Source: Viridothelium virens | Lineage: Eukaryota > Ascomycota > Dothideomycetes > Trypetheliales > Trypetheliaceae | NCBI GenBank assembly: GCA_010094025.1 | Contig: ML991791.1 | Location: 62,001-126,000 of the forward strand | Length of the DNA stretch: 64,000 nt | Direction: 5' to 3' | Shown here: piece after piece, positions 20,488-30,941 of the stretch | Layout: each line of letters opens with the position of its first letter | Position numbering within the stretch: the stretch's first letter is position 1 | The notes under the pieces: model-generated | Databases searched by the model: none | Seen by the model: only the letters and a program-made list of their open reading frames with translations | What the model was told of the DNA's origin: nothing | Translations under genes and position numbers: made by a program

Positions 20488-23400
20488 CTAAAAGCCCTGA
20501 CTCCCAATCGGCGCAAACGGCCTCCCCCCTCCCGCCAACCCAGGCGGCTGCTGCACGGGACTCGCGATCGGCCCCAAGCCCCCCAGCGGCCCTCCTCCTC
20601 CTCCTGGTGCTGCTCCTACTCCTCCCATCTGCCCTCCTCCAGGCGGCCCACCAGCAACAACCCCACCACCCAGCGGCTGCCCAAGCTGATCATTCTCATA
20701 CTTAACCAGCACGCGCTCGCCCTCCTGCCTCATCTGGAAGCTCCCCCCGCCATTCTGCGCATCGCCCAACGTATCCAGGATATCCACGACCTCATCCCTC
20801 GCGACATGCGCCGGCGGCGGCAGCCCTGCGTTCAACCCCGCCAGGATGTCAGCGATGTCGTGGAAGCCGTCGGCGGTTGACGATGGGGATGACAGGGGTG
20901 CAGGCGCGCTGGGGGCCGTGTGCGTGTGCTCGAGTTGTCGGCAGATGCGGCAGATGCTGATGCGCAGCTGGCGGAGGCGGTCGCGCGGGTTCTGCGGCGG
21001 GAAGACGGTGGTGGAGGCGGGACCGCCGCCGAGAGAGCCAAAGGGGGTGGGCGGAGCGGGGTTCGCGGGGATGGAGGAGGCGCCGGCGGAGGCGCTGGTG
21101 GACCAGAGGTTGTTGGGGTTTGGGGAGGCACCCCAAGAGGGGGTGGTTGCGTTGGAAGGAGGGAAGCCGGGGGGGTGCTGTGGCCAGTTGTGGTTATTGC
21201 CCATGTTGGGGAGGTTGTGTAGCGTGCCGAAGTTGCTGTGGGCGCCGGGAGCGGTGGCGAAAGGGGCCATGCTGAAGCCCGGGGCGTGGTTTGGGGGTCC
21301 GCCGGGAGCCATGCTGGAGCCGCGGGCTTCGGGGTTGCTGATGCTGAGGGGCTCGTCTTCGTCGCCGCCGAGGGAGGCACTGCCCATTTTTTGAGCCATT
21401 TCGTCGAGCGACTCGTCAAAGTGATGGAAATGGTGACGTTCAAACTCTGGGTGGGGCTTCGTACTCGAAGGACGTCCGATCGGATTGGGTCGTGCAGTAC
21501 CATGGGCCGGACCAAAGGCATTCATGCCGTCGAGAGGGCTCTTGTCGATGCTTGCAGAGCTCGTCCTTGAATGACCGGGTGGCCCTATAGGAGCAGTAGC
21601 ACTGGTCGGTGGAGGGAATTGATTAGGAAAGGCACCAATCGGCTGCCCTAGCCCAGGAGGAGTTTCGAGAGGGTGGCCACGACCGTATGGGGGCATGCCG
21701 GGAGCACCCATTCCTGGGGGATGTCCTCGCATGCTGCCGCTGGGAGGCATGGGCTGGAAGGAACCAGTATGCTGGGGAAAGGGCTGGTGAAGACCCTGCT
21801 GGGGGTAAGCCATTGGTGCGCGTTGATTTATGGGAGGAAGTCCTGGAGGCTGAGAGGTACCAAAGGGGCTCATCGGGAAAGGTTGGCCATACGGGCTTCC
21901 GTGACCTTGATCTTGACTTGGAGGTTGAATAGGAGAAAGAGGTTGCGTTCGGCCACCTTGCGGCCCAGCACCAGCAAGTGAGTTTTGCTTCGTCAAAATG
22001 GTCTTTGGCATTACTGTTGGCTGATTGGTAGCACTCGTTGCTTGTGGTGGAGCATGCATGGGACTCGATAGTCCTGGAGGACCTCCTATGGTCGCCGAAC
22101 CTGCCTGCGAGTTCCCGGGTGACGAGTCATGAGAGACTGGCTGAGAAGTCTGTCGTTGGCGTCCGGCGGGTGTGGGAGCTTTAGGAAGCGCTGGAGCAAT
22201 CTGAGGAGAACTGCGAAGACCTGGAGTAGCCCCGATAGCTGATGGCTGAGAAGGTCGCTTCTGAAGCGTAGGTGGTTGAGGATGAGCTGGCTTCGTTGCT
22301 GCTGCGGCTGCAGCTGCGGACGCTTCTCTCTCGGCCTTCGCTTTGGCTTCCCGCTCCTTTCTCTCCTTTTCTTCTCGGACTTTTCGTTCCTTAGCTTCTC
22401 GTTCCTTCATCTCTTGTTCCTCGCGCTGTCTCCGCTTCGCCTCTTCCTTGACCCTCTTGTCTTGAGCCTTCTGCTCTCGAGCTTTGCGCTCATTCTCTTG
22501 TTGCCGCTCACGCTCTTCTTGCTGCCGTTTTGATCGCTCGGCCTCCTTTCTCTGCTTCTCCTCCTCTTGAGCCTTGCGCTCGGTCTCTTTCTTCTTCCGC
22601 TGCTCTTCTTTCTTCCTTCGCTGCTCTTCCTGCTTCTTCTCCTCGGCGGCTTTCGCGGCGGCTTCTTCCTCTGCCTTCTCAGCCTCTTTCTTGGCCTTTT
22701 CTTCTGCCTTGGCCTGCTTCTGCAGATCTTTCTTGGCCTTCTTCTTCTGAGCATCCCGAGCCTTCTTGGCTTTTCGTTCTTCGGCACGTCGCTCCTCTTC
22801 TTCCTGCTCCTGAAGTAGCATCTCAGCCTTTTCTTTTGCTACCTTCTCTTTGTAGGCTGTGAGAACTCTCTGCTCAAACATGCGGGCGGCAAATATCTGA
22901 AACATTCGTCGACCCTCTTCCATCCGCTGCTCTTCTGTCATGGATTCCTATAGATCGGTCAGTCCAATTCACCATAATGTGTATACATGACAGACCATCT
23001 CATCTTCTTCCTCGTCGTAATCTTCTTGACTGTCGTACTCGTCTTCGTCTTCATCCTCAAAATCATCTTCATCAGGTGGATGATTGGAGTATGGATGTTG
23101 GGATGAACTGCCTAGTCCTGACGCAGCGAATTGTGCTTCTTCTTCACGTTGCATCCGACGTTCTGCGAGTTGTTCCATCATTTCGATGAACTTCTTGCCG
23201 TCATTCTGGAGAAGATCGTCGGCCACAGTCAAGATACCGCCTACGCTATTTATGAGCATCATCTCTGTTTGGGCTTTTGTTTCAGAAACGCACCTTTGAC
23301 TTGAAGACTTTGACCGAAATTGAAGAAGTCAGCAGCAGCACCCCTCGGGATCTCTTCAGCATCTTCGTCGCTATATTCTTCACTCTCTTCTCCACTATAG

Positions 23401-24416
23401 ATCTCATCATCTCCGTACTCATCTTCACCAGACTCAACATCATCCTCACCCAATTCTTGCAGGCGCTTTCGACTCATTGATGCGTGATAACCACGATCTG
23501 CCGTAGTCATATGGCCCATCGGATGAACGTATCTGCTCGTTGGAGGGAGTATAGGCATTCCGGAACCAAGAGACTGCTGACGATTTGCGTAGCTTTCCAG
23601 TTCGTCGTAATATGCATCGTACAAAACCTCCAATTCTTCTTCTATCGCGGTCCGTTTACGTCCACACACCGTACAGCTACACGAATGCTTTTGCTGCTCT
23701 TTCATCTTAGCAAGTACAGTCTGCTTCTCTATTTTCACCAAGCTCTTGCGATCTTTTTCGTTCAGTGACAGCCAGAACTCTTTAATGCGCTCGCGTTCCT
23801 CTGCCATGGAGGTGTTCCATATGGACGAGTTCTTTGAACTGTTCTTAATGGTCCGGAGAGCATCGTTGGAAAGGGTTGGTGGATGTGTTGGCGGCGATGG
23901 CGCGTGCAGGTGAGGGATGGAACTTGAGCCGCCCACAGATTCCTCCCATTCCGCACCAGGGTGGGCACCTTTGTTGCGTTTCTTCTTTTTTGATTTCTTG
24001 CCAGTAGAAGCCTTCTGATCACTACCGTCTACAGGCTGTCCGTTCGCATCGACAAGGCCTGGCCCGTGTGCGGAAGGGTTCGTGTGGTCCTCACCATCCA
24101 TGTAGTAGTGCTCAGTCTGATCGAACTCCAGCTCATCAGAGTCGAAATCGCCATCGCCAAAGTCGAGCTCTGGTTGGGACGCTTGGTGGTGAGCTTTGGA
24201 GTGGTTGAGGGTGCTGTGACCTTGTGGTACATGACCATTCCTGGCGGCTGCGTCCAGCGCATGTGGTTGAGACTGCTCGGCTGCCTGCTTGGCGGCTTGT
24301 TTTTCCCTCCGCTTTTGTTTCTTCCGATTGACAGGCGGAGCGGCATGTGCGACGCCGTTATTTGTAGAGACAGACGCAGGAGTTTGCCCACTTGCACCTT
24401 TTGTGCTTTGTGCCAT
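20488..24416 (-). CDS. NST1: NST1-like stress response protein, 1275 aa
   Basis: Three exons: 24416-23294, 23240-22996 and 22947-20488. The first intron runs from GTGCGT to GCGTAG (53 nt) and gives SLQVKGGILTVADDLL, the conserved fungal NST1 block; the second starts GTCTGT. The N-terminus is basic (NRKKQKRREKQAAKQAAE), followed by acidic clusters and a CSCTVCGRKR motif near residue 255. A long Lys/Glu/Arg coiled coil spans about 470-680. The C-terminal half is Pro/Gly/Ser/Gln-rich and disordered. In yeast, loss of Nst1 affects salt sensitivity, and the protein has been linked to mRNA-body (P-body) biology. The length matches filamentous-fungal members, which are longer than average proteins. 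The GTCTGT donor is slightly non-standard. Confidence 0.9.
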
Positions 24417-25931
24417 GGTTACAAGCGCGGGGTTGATTGGTGGTGGCGGTGAATATTAAAATTCTGTGACTGGGGTTAGAAGACGAATCTTCGTGCACGC
24501 TGCTGCAGGAACGCTGGTGGAGTCTTGGCAAAAGAATGAGGAGCGCGAGTTGCTGGTGAGAGCCGAGCACCCTTTGGAGAAAGCCCCTCCACTGACTACG
24601 TACCGGGCACGATGCGCGAGGTGAGGGTTCGAGTGGGTGTCATGGGGAAGCTTGAGCAGGGTGAATGACGTCGGCTCGGTGCGAAGCGTTGAATGGCGAA
24701 GTGAGTGGGCGTATGGGAGGAAAAAGCTTTGACGAACCAAGGACAGCGTGCTGCTGGGCGAGAAGTGACATCGAAGGGTGTCGCTGAGGCGCCGGAGAAT
24801 CGGCAGGTTCTGCCGAGCTTCGCCCGTTCCCTCTTGCAGTGCTTGCATCAACGCTGCGGTGTTGCCCGCCAGCCAAGCCTCCCTCGTCTCCATTCTCTGC
24901 TGCGAACTTCCCCCATTATTCTTCAGAACTCGACACTTTTTGCACATCCAAATCCCACCCATTTCTCCACTTATTCTGTATACCTGATCCAGCTCCCCGC
25001 CTCTCGCTTTCTACAGTCTCTTCCTCACTACCAATTGCCGCGGACACAAGCCACACCTGGACAGGCTATATCAAGAATTCCTCCGGTACGTCCTCTACCT
25101 TCAAATACCTCCATTGGCAGCTTCGATGTTCATGCTAACATACCAAAGCTTCTTCCTTAGATTGCCTCTTGCCATCGGTTTGTCTCGCTCCGCCGTTTGT
25201 CATACCATCATTGCCGACTCGTTTTCCTTCGGCGAGAAAGGACCTGAGATCTGGAAGACGATACAGAGGCTCCAATCGTTCGGCAGCACGGAAACTAGAG
25301 GTCTTTAGGCTAGGACCTAAGCTAGGCAGGCCGGTTGATCTTGGCGGGCCATTAAGTTGGACCTGCACTCCATAAGATCTCACTTGTATACTTGACAAGA
25401 ACCATCTACGATGGCACAACAAGACCAGAGCGTGATGAGGAGGTAAGCGCCAAGCTCTCTCTCAGTCCCCAACGATGCACTTGGACAAGGCTTTATTCGT
25501 GCACTGCTCTTCCACTTTATGGTGTTATGTGTGGCTTCGTTCACCAAGGGCCAAAATTCGGTATCCTGGGCACTTCGTGTAAACAACTGATCTTGGCCAA
25601 GCCTCAATGGTCTAGACACAGATTTGGTTCCTGTTTCATACACTCCCAAATGCAGAAGTGGTGCACAAGAAAGGCTGAGTCTCTTGGGGGCTTGGTTCGT
25701 TTCATGAAGCGAGAGCCCCTGGATCTCATCTATACCCCACGCCTTCCATATGCATGTCACCTCAAATAGCCCGAGAGCAGGGTTGATCCTTCGGCCGACG
25801 ATTTGCCGTTGCAACGGATGCTTCAAAGATATCGCACTGGGCAGGTGTAGAAAACTTTAAACACGACATCTAGTTTCTGTCGTCGGAGCTTTGGTTTTTC
25901 TTTCTGCTTGTTATTAAGCTCCACCTCGTCC
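24417..25931. promoter_or_regulatory. Divergent intergenic region of 1.5 kb
   Basis: Separates the NST1 and Rho2 start codons and probably holds both promoters and long 5' leaders. A minus-strand open frame at 25380-25826 (148 aa) has no protein-like features I can defend. No RNA gene is seen. Confidence 0.5.
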
Positions 25932-26597
25932 ATGATGCCACCATCTCAAGCTTTCGCTAACATGAACTTCGTACGCAGGAAATTGGTGATTATCGGTGAC
26001 GGTGCTTGCGGAAAGACAAGTTTACTTAGTGTCTTCACATTAGGCTACTTCCCGACTGTATGGCGTAATTCGGTCGCTTCAATCCATTCTCGCTAATTAC
26101 TTCTTCAGCGATATGTCCCAACAGTCTTCGAAAATTATGTGACTGATTGTCGAGTCGATGGAAAGTCAGTCCAATTGGCGCTTTGGGATACCGCAGGCCA
26201 AGAAGACTACGAACGATTACGGCCATTAGCTTACTCCAAGGCACACGTCATTCTAATTGGCTTTGCCATCGACACACCAGATTCACTGGAGAACGTGAAG
26301 CACAAATGGGCGGAAGAGGCCCGAGAGCGATGTCCCGGTGTCCCCATCATCCTTGTAGGTCTGAAGAAAGATCTAAGAGAAGACCCACTCGCACAAGAGG
26401 AGATGCGCAAGAAGAGCTTGAAGTTCACAACGAGCAAGGCTGGAAATGACATGAAGGAAGAGATTGGCGCCCGGAAATATCTTGAGTGTTCGAGTCTGAC
26501 AGGCGACGGTGTGGACGATGTTTTCGAGGCTGCGACGAGGGCAGCATTGCTGAGTGTGGACAAATCGGAAGGCAGCGGGTGCTGCGTTATTTTATGA
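25932..26597 (+). CDS. rho2: Rho2-type small GTPase, 204 aa
   Basis: Exons 25932-26057 and 26109-26597, joined through GTATGG and TTCAG in phase 0. All G boxes are present. G1 is [10 protein letters not shown]2 is YVPTVFENY with the effector Thr, and G3 is [15 protein letters not shown]4 is written LKKD in this family, and G5 is ECSSLTG. The stretches [13 protein letters not shown] and [18 protein letters not shown] separate it from Rho1, Rho3 and Cdc42 and match Rho2. The C-terminus CCVIL carries a CVIL CAAX box ending in Leu, predicting geranylgeranylation, with a neighbouring Cys for palmitoylation. Rho2 signals to cell-wall glucan synthesis and the cell integrity pathway at the plasma membrane. 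The start could be 25935 or 25962 instead, since the first ten residues are not conserved. Confidence 0.9.
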
Positions 26598-27047
26598 GCG
26601 GTCTTTACTCGTGAGAGAACGTGAGAACTGGTTGGGGGTTAGGAGGACTAACAGAGAAACTGGGCTGATCGCGGCTTTGCATTGCTAGGAGTCAATTTCG
26701 AGAGGTTTAGTTGCTAAGCAGGTGTCAACGGGACACTTTGGGAATCTTGGTGTTCCAAAAGCCTTCCATGGAATTTGTGGATGATTGGCGTTCATGTCTA
26801 AACAAGCGATGCAAGCAAGCGTGGTAATGGCGACGAATTTAATATTTGACCGACGCTCTGGAATACTTTGGATATTTCCACCTTGTATAGTCGTGTAGTG
26901 AATGTTGCAAGGGTCTTCTCCTTGAATGAAATGTCGCCTCAATGGTTTAGGGAACTGGAGATCGCTCGAGTGGTTATAATAATGCGCTGGAAAGGATCTG
27001 CATAAAGAAGCATGTGGTTATATTTTGGCTCAAGAATTGTAGGAAGC
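26598..27047. other. Intergenic, 450 bp
   Basis: Holds the Rho2 3' UTR and the upstream flank of the 5S gene. Nothing else is seen. Confidence 0.5.
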
Positions 27048-27166
27048 ACATGCGATCATAGGAACGTGAAAGCACTCGATCCCGTCCGCTCTCGATACGT
27101 TAAGCACGTTGCCGCCTCGTCAGTAGTTGCGTGGGTGACCAGCAGCGAATACGGGGTATTGCATGT
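27048..27166 (+). rRNA. 5S ribosomal RNA (dispersed copy)
   Basis: A 119-nt stretch with the fungal 5S layout. Helix I is ACATGC at the 5' end and GCATGT at the 3' end. The inner stem AACGTG/CACGTT (helix II) is intact. The loop holds GATCCCGTCCGCTCTCGAT, and TAGTTGCGTGGGTGACCA and CAGCGAAT match the conserved 3' part. The gene sits alone between protein genes, as is common in Pezizomycotina, where 5S genes are scattered and not in the rDNA repeat. Being internal-promoter Pol III genes, such copies need TFIIIA and TFIIIC. The paired stems suggest a working copy and not a fragment. Confidence 0.88.
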
Positions 27167-27173
27167 ACCCTCA

Positions 27174-27210
27174 TTTTTTTCTCTTTTATTTTCTTTTTTT
27201 TTATTTAACC
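27174..27210 (+). terminator. Pol III T-run terminator of the 5S gene
   Basis: A run of seven T starts eight bases after the 5S 3' end, followed by further T-rich tracts. This is the standard Pol III stop signal. Confidence 0.85.
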
Positions 27211-27539
27211 CTGTAATTCTTGTCTTTGGAATTCTGAGTTTAATCAACAATTAGGTACTTCTAAGTGGAAAGAGTTTTGTCAATTACGATTCTGAGATGA
27301 ATGGATTTGACTGTGCACGTGTGGTCGTATCTCTGGATCCAGAAATTCTCATTGTGATATGTAGGTAGCATGACAATACGTTTATTTACGACTCATATCA
27401 TGAATATTAATTGATTCTTTTCTCACGTGAATTTCTCGATGGCTTTTGCACATTTTAATTATATATACAACGGCAAAGAGCCCATGTAGTACATTTTAAT
27501 GATCCACCCTCAACTCATCCCACTTCTCACCACTTGAGA
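27211..27539. other. Intergenic, AT-rich
   Basis: A 329-bp AT-rich stretch between the 5S terminator and the 3' end of the mL40 gene. No gene or motif is seen. Confidence 0.5.
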
Positions 27540-28286
27540 TCACCTCTTCCATCCATGATCCCACCCTTCTCTCCCCGGCGTATCGGTCTGTATCCTCGCA
27601 TACTCAATCGGCACCCCCTGCCAAATCCCCTTCTTCTCCATCGCCAACCGATACAGCCTCCCCAACTCTTTACCCCCCTCCCCCTTCCCAGACCCGCCAA
27701 TCACCACCAATCCCTCTCCACCTTCCTGCGCCTTCTGCAACGGCACAGTTCCGTCCTCGTTCGGCTCCGGCGCCCGCGCAATTGTGTACCCGATCCCGTC
27801 CTCGCCAAGAGTGCGCAGCGCTTCACACGCCCCCTTCATGGATTCGTATTGGCGCTCGAGATCGAGTTCGCGCGCGCGTCGGACTTGAGAGAGGTGGGTA
27901 TGCCAGGCGCGGTGGATGGTCCAGTGGCGAAGGGCTCGGTGGCGGGAGAAACGGAGCGGTCGGGGGGTGATGGGGTGGGCAAGGTGGAATTTGATGTGTC
28001 CTGATGGTTTAGGAAGTTAGTACGTCAGGAGTTGGTGGATTGATAGATGCGAGTTTGGTAAGAGATGTTGTGGGTAAAACGTACGAACGCGGATATCCTG
28101 CTTTACCCTCTGCTTCTTGCGCTTTAGGAGGCATGCGGTGGAGGAGAACGGTGAAGTCTGAGATTGGATGGGGAATGGGTTTTGTAATGATGGTCGGAAT
28201 AAGGGGAGAGCGTTCGAAGCTCTGGGCCGAAATGGTAAACCGCTGAAAGTTGATGGTGCTGAGCGTAATATCTTTAATCGATTCAT
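27540..28286 (-). CDS. MRPL28: Mitochondrial large-subunit ribosomal protein mL40 (MRPL28), 220 aa
   Basis: Exons 28286-28085 and 28000-27540, joined through GTACGT and ATCAG. The first 55 residues are Arg/Ser/Phe-rich with few acidic residues, a mitochondrial targeting sequence (MNRLKILRSAPSTF ... FSSTACLLKRKKQRVKQD). The mature part has the family landmarks: HPITPRPLRFSRHRALRHW, ERQYESMKGACEALRTL and the C-terminal GVPIEYARIQTDTPGREGW. mL40 is a structural protein of the mitochondrial 54S subunit. Length fits fungal members. The protein ends soon after this block (WDHGWKR), perhaps a little shorter than in some relatives. The gene is divergent from AGM1, 324 bp away. Confidence 0.85.
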
Positions 28287-28610
28287 GGTGTGTCTGACAA
28301 ACTCAAGCTTCTCAGTCGTGAGGATGTCGTGATTCTTTAAAGCTCCCTCCGATAACAGTTTTAGTGCACAAGCATACTAGTCCCGATTGGGCTTATTCAT
28401 GCGAGTAATGCTCGCCGATTGCAACAGGAACACTGCATGTTGTGTGCTCCCCCTCTACTTTCTCTAAAACATCTCATGAAGCGTACTTGGAACTGTCATA
28501 TGCTCCTTTCTCCTTAGAGTATTGTAGCCCATCTCCTCCGAGAAATCTCTCCATCGTCAGTTTCGGTTGGGTTATCTAACGATTTATCAGAGTCTGACCG
28601 TCTCTTCAAG
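28287..28610. promoter_or_regulatory. Divergent intergenic region, 324 bp
   Basis: Separates the mL40 and AGM1 start codons and should contain both promoters. No motif is identified. Confidence 0.5.
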
Positions 28611-30586
28611 ATGTCTTTCGACCAGCAGATCCTCGAAGCTTCCAAGAAGCATCCCAGACCGGCTAGAATTTTTGCCTATGGAACGGCTGGGGTAAATCTT
28701 TCTACCCCTAGACAAGGACGTTCTGCTGATCGATCATATCCTAGTTTCGCATGAAGGCGTAAGTAATAGGAGAAAATTAAGCATCAGTCAAACTGGTTTG
28801 ATTGCTCAAGGTAAACATAGCTAACAATATCAATTTTCGTACCAGGGACTTGCTTCCCTCAGTCGTGTTTCGTGTCGGTCTTCTCGCTGCTGCAAGGTCG
28901 AGAAAGATGAACGGCCAATCTATCGGAGTTATGATCACTGCAAGCCACAATCCACCCGAAGACAATGGAGTCAAACTCGTAGATCCATACGTAAGTCGGT
29001 CAAAAGGGGCTCAAGTGAAATCTCGGATGACCTCTCAGACTGACTTGTGCTATACGTTAGGGTGATATGCTCGAGGTTTGATATTTTTCCCTGAAAATAC
29101 CCGATAAAAACAAGTACCCACTAATCCATGCAAGGCCACTTGGGAACCACATGCCACAGCTTTCGCAAATGCTAAGACCGACGAGGAGCTTGTCGAAGAA
29201 TTCAACAAACTCCACACCAGTCTAAAAATCAACAGCTCGGCTCCTGCTCGTGTTATCTATGCCCGTGATACACGGGCCTCAGGACCGACTCTTGTCGACT
29301 GCCTTGTCGATGCCCTCACGGCTACCAATACAGAATATACCGACTACAAATTGCTAACCACGCCACAGCTTCACTACCTCGTCCGCTGTACTAATACGAA
29401 AGGTACTCAATATGAGTATGGTGATGTTAGTGAGACTGGATACTACGAGAAGCTTTCCACAGCTTTCAAACAGGCCATGAAAAACGCCAAATCCAAGGGT
29501 ACAATCACCGTTGACTGTGCCAATGGTGTTGGCGGGCCGAAGCTTAGGGAATTGGTCAAGTATTTGCCTTCCCAAGCTGAAGGTGGTGTTGACATCAAAG
29601 TCGTCAACGAAGATGTCCACAAGCCGGACAATCTCAACTCTCAGGTAATGCGCTCGATTATTTTCGAATTTCTTACGAGGGACTCCAGGAAACTAAGATA
29701 TTATGGCTCGCAGTGCGGCGCCGATTTTGTCAAAACGCAACAACGTGCCCCGCCGTCCTCGAAAGCTGCTCCGGGTGATCGCTGTGCCTCTCTAGATGGT
29801 GATGCTGACCGCATAGTGTACTACTTCATCGACGAAGACAGCAACTTCCGCCTCCTCGACGGCGACCGCATCGCCACCCTCGCTGCCGCCTTCCTCGGGG
29901 AGCTCGGCGAAAAATCCGGCCTCGCCTCCAAGCTCTCCATCGGCGTGGTGCAGACCGCGTACGCCAACGGGGCCTCCACGAAATTCATCACGGAGAACCT
30001 CAAACTCCCGATCCAGTGCACGCCGACAGGCGTCAAGTACCTGCACCACGCGGCGCAACGCTTCGACATCGGCGTGTACTTCGAGGCCAACGGCCACGGC
30101 ACCGTGCTGTTCTCGCCGCTGGCGCTCAAGACGATCGCGACGCACGAGCCGCAGTCGCCGTCGCAGGCCGACGCGCTCGCCACCCTCACCGCCGCCACCG
30201 AGCTGATCAACCAGACGGTCGGCGACGCGCTGTCGGACCTCCTCCTCGTCGAGGTCATCCTCGCCCACAAGGCCTGGGACCCCGCCAACTGGCTCTCCAC
30301 CTACACCGACTACCCGAACCGCCTCGTCCGCGTCGAGGTCGGGAACCGCAACGTCTTCAAGACGGAGGATGCCGAGCGCAGGCTGACGGAGCCGAAGCAC
30401 GCCCAGGCGCGTATTGATGAGTTGGTCGGGAAGTATACGAAGGGGAGGTCGTTTGCGAGGGCGAGTGGCACGGAGGATGCGGTGAGGGTGTATGCGGAGG
30501 CGGCGACGAGGGCGGAGGCCGACGATTTGGCGCAGAAGGTTGCGGGCATCGTGAAGCAGTTTGGGGGATTGGCGCTTTCCAAGTGA
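28611..30586 (+). CDS. PCM1: Phosphoacetylglucosamine mutase, 545 aa, six exons
   Basis: Exons: 28611-28691, 28745-28758, 28846-28990, 29061-29075, 29135-29644 and 29714-30586. Exons 2 and 4 are only 14 and 15 nt, yet both restore conserved residues (FRMKA; GDMLE), and all phases agree. The alpha-D-phosphohexomutase landmarks are clear. The phospho-serine loop is [16 protein letters not shown], the metal loop [13 protein letters not shown], the sugar-binding loop [14 protein letters not shown], and the phosphate-binding loop [17 protein letters not shown]. The enzyme converts GlcNAc-6-P to GlcNAc-1-P, the step before UDP-GlcNAc, which feeds chitin, N-glycans and GPI anchors. Length matches the family. 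The last exon is clearly richer in G and C than the earlier exons. Confidence 0.93.
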
Positions 30587-30941
30587 TTGAGAGGTGGCGG
30601 GTAGACGGGATGGTCGAGCCGAAGAGATTAGGACGCGGGTGGCACGGATGACGATGATTAAGATGACTACGATGACGATTGCGACGATGAGATTGAAGAG
30701 GATGGGGGGAAAAATAATACTGGACTCTTAAAAAAAGGTGTTGATGTGTTATACAAAATCTAGAATCGAGCCTCATGTTGCTCATAAATTTACAAAAATA
30801 ATAATGCTAACTTTCTGTTTCTATTTGCATACTTTACGCTGTTGAAGCATAAAGTGGATGCAGTGATGTGTACAATGGCTTTGAGACAAGGTTCAACAGC
30901 GTGCAAAGTATTCCGGGATTGCGAAATCAGAGGACGACTTC
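30587..30941. other. Convergent intergenic region, 355 bp
   Basis: Lies between the AGM1 stop and the end of the siderophore synthetase. No further element is seen. Confidence 0.5.

Noticed and set aside
20846-21394. 182-aa and other frames on both strands around 20.8-21.5 kb
   Set aside because: Shadows of the Pro/Gly-rich C-terminal part of NST1, where low complexity opens several frames.
22407-22787. 126-aa Arg/Lys-rich frame on the minus strand
   Set aside because: An offset frame of the NST1 coiled coil; its bias follows from the AAG/GAG repeats.
23265-23293. A 29-nt intron in NST1 ending at the nearer AG
   Set aside because: Too short for a fungal intron; the 53-nt choice ending GCGTAG restores the conserved VKGGILTVADD block.
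25380-25826. 148-aa minus-strand frame upstream of Rho2
   Set aside because: No signal, domain or splice support; it lies in the probable Rho2 5' leader.
29793-30400. 202-aa minus-strand frame
   Set aside because: Antisense to the G/C-rich last exon of phosphoacetylglucosamine mutase.
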